From Puteibacter caeruleilacunae (lineage in GTDB: Bacteria; Bacteroidota; Bacteroidia; Bacteroidales; Prolixibacteraceae), in contig SJCO01000026.1 of assembly GCA_005217565.1 (NCBI GenBank), forward strand, positions 372 to 43,412: a stretch of DNA of 43,041 nucleotides, in the 5' to 3' direction. Shown here one piece after another: positions 42,940-43,041 of this stretch. Every line of letters begins with the position of its first letter. The first letter of the stretch is position 1. Made by a program: the position numbers and the translations under genes. Under the pieces are notes generated by a model that saw nothing but the letters and a program-made list of their open reading frames with translations, ran no database searches and was not told where the DNA came from.

Positions 42940-43041
<102 letters not shown>

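Overview
The window is a chromosomal stretch of a Bacteroidota genome, most likely in or near the Bacteroidales/Marinilabiliales. The evidence is AT-rich DNA, perfect TAnnTTTG promoter -7 elements upstream of many genes, few Shine-Dalgarno sites, and lineage-typical families: a putative porin, a PorV/PorQ-like barrel, a periplasmic helix-hairpin-helix barrel, a membrane-anchored MutS-like ATPase, a long KamA protein and a purH-mreBCD-mrdA-rodA cluster. The right edge is a 5S rRNA gene, so an rRNA operon lies just beyond the window on the minus strand. I saw no tRNA, CRISPR array, insertion sequence, phage gene or plasmid gene.

Layout. 0-2.2 kb: the first codons of a minus-strand gene cut by the window edge, a tandem LytTR-type operator, and a secreted erythromycin-esterase-family protein. 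2.2-5.9 kb (minus): MutS-like membrane ATPase, PAP2 phosphatase and Obg GTPase. 6.1-7.3 kb (plus): a DUF1080 lipoprotein and a small membrane protein. 7.3-8.8 kb (minus): hpt and adk, then a small unknown ORF between two terminators. 9.2-14 kb (plus): purE, a PorV-like barrel paired with a helix-hairpin-helix barrel protein, and an acyltransferase. 14-17.2 kb (minus): uracil permease and recJ. 17.2-18 kb: a long non-coding gap holding a strong inverted repeat. 18-22.1 kb (plus): lysS-gpsA-pgi operon. 22.1-23.5 kb (minus): a cyclic-2,3-diphosphoglycerate-synthetase-like GTPase. 23.6-26.6 kb (plus): an AcpH-like protein and the long KamA-like radical SAM protein. 26.7-34 kb (minus): purH and the complete rod-shape module mreB-mreC-mreD-mrdA-rodA. 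34.1-36.3 kb (minus): rsmA-mgtE. 36.4-39.4 kb (plus): a flippase-like membrane protein, a LolC/E-type permease and a CoA-pyrophosphatase-type Nudix hydrolase. 39.4-42.8 kb (minus): putative porin and an MltF-like lytic transglycosylase. 42.9 kb to the end: terminator and 5S rRNA.

Themes. Much of the window is housekeeping: nucleotide metabolism (hpt, adk, purE, purH, uracil uptake), central carbon and lipid precursors (pgi, gpsA, acyltransferase), translation and ribosome assembly (lysS, rsmA, obg, 5S) and envelope growth (Mre/PBP2/RodA, MltF-like enzyme, lipoprotein transport). The least explained parts are the KamA-like protein, whose substrate-site residues read as Lys/Asn rather than the Asp/Asp of lysine 2,3-aminomutase; the PorV-like/helix-hairpin-helix barrel pair; the membrane MutS-like protein; the cDPGS-like GTPase; the LytTR-type operator; and the palindrome upstream of lysS.

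Limits. All calls were made by eye without searches. Residue positions are computed from codon positions where exact and are otherwise approximate. Promoter calls rest mainly on the -7 element, because convincing -33 elements were not seen at most of them.
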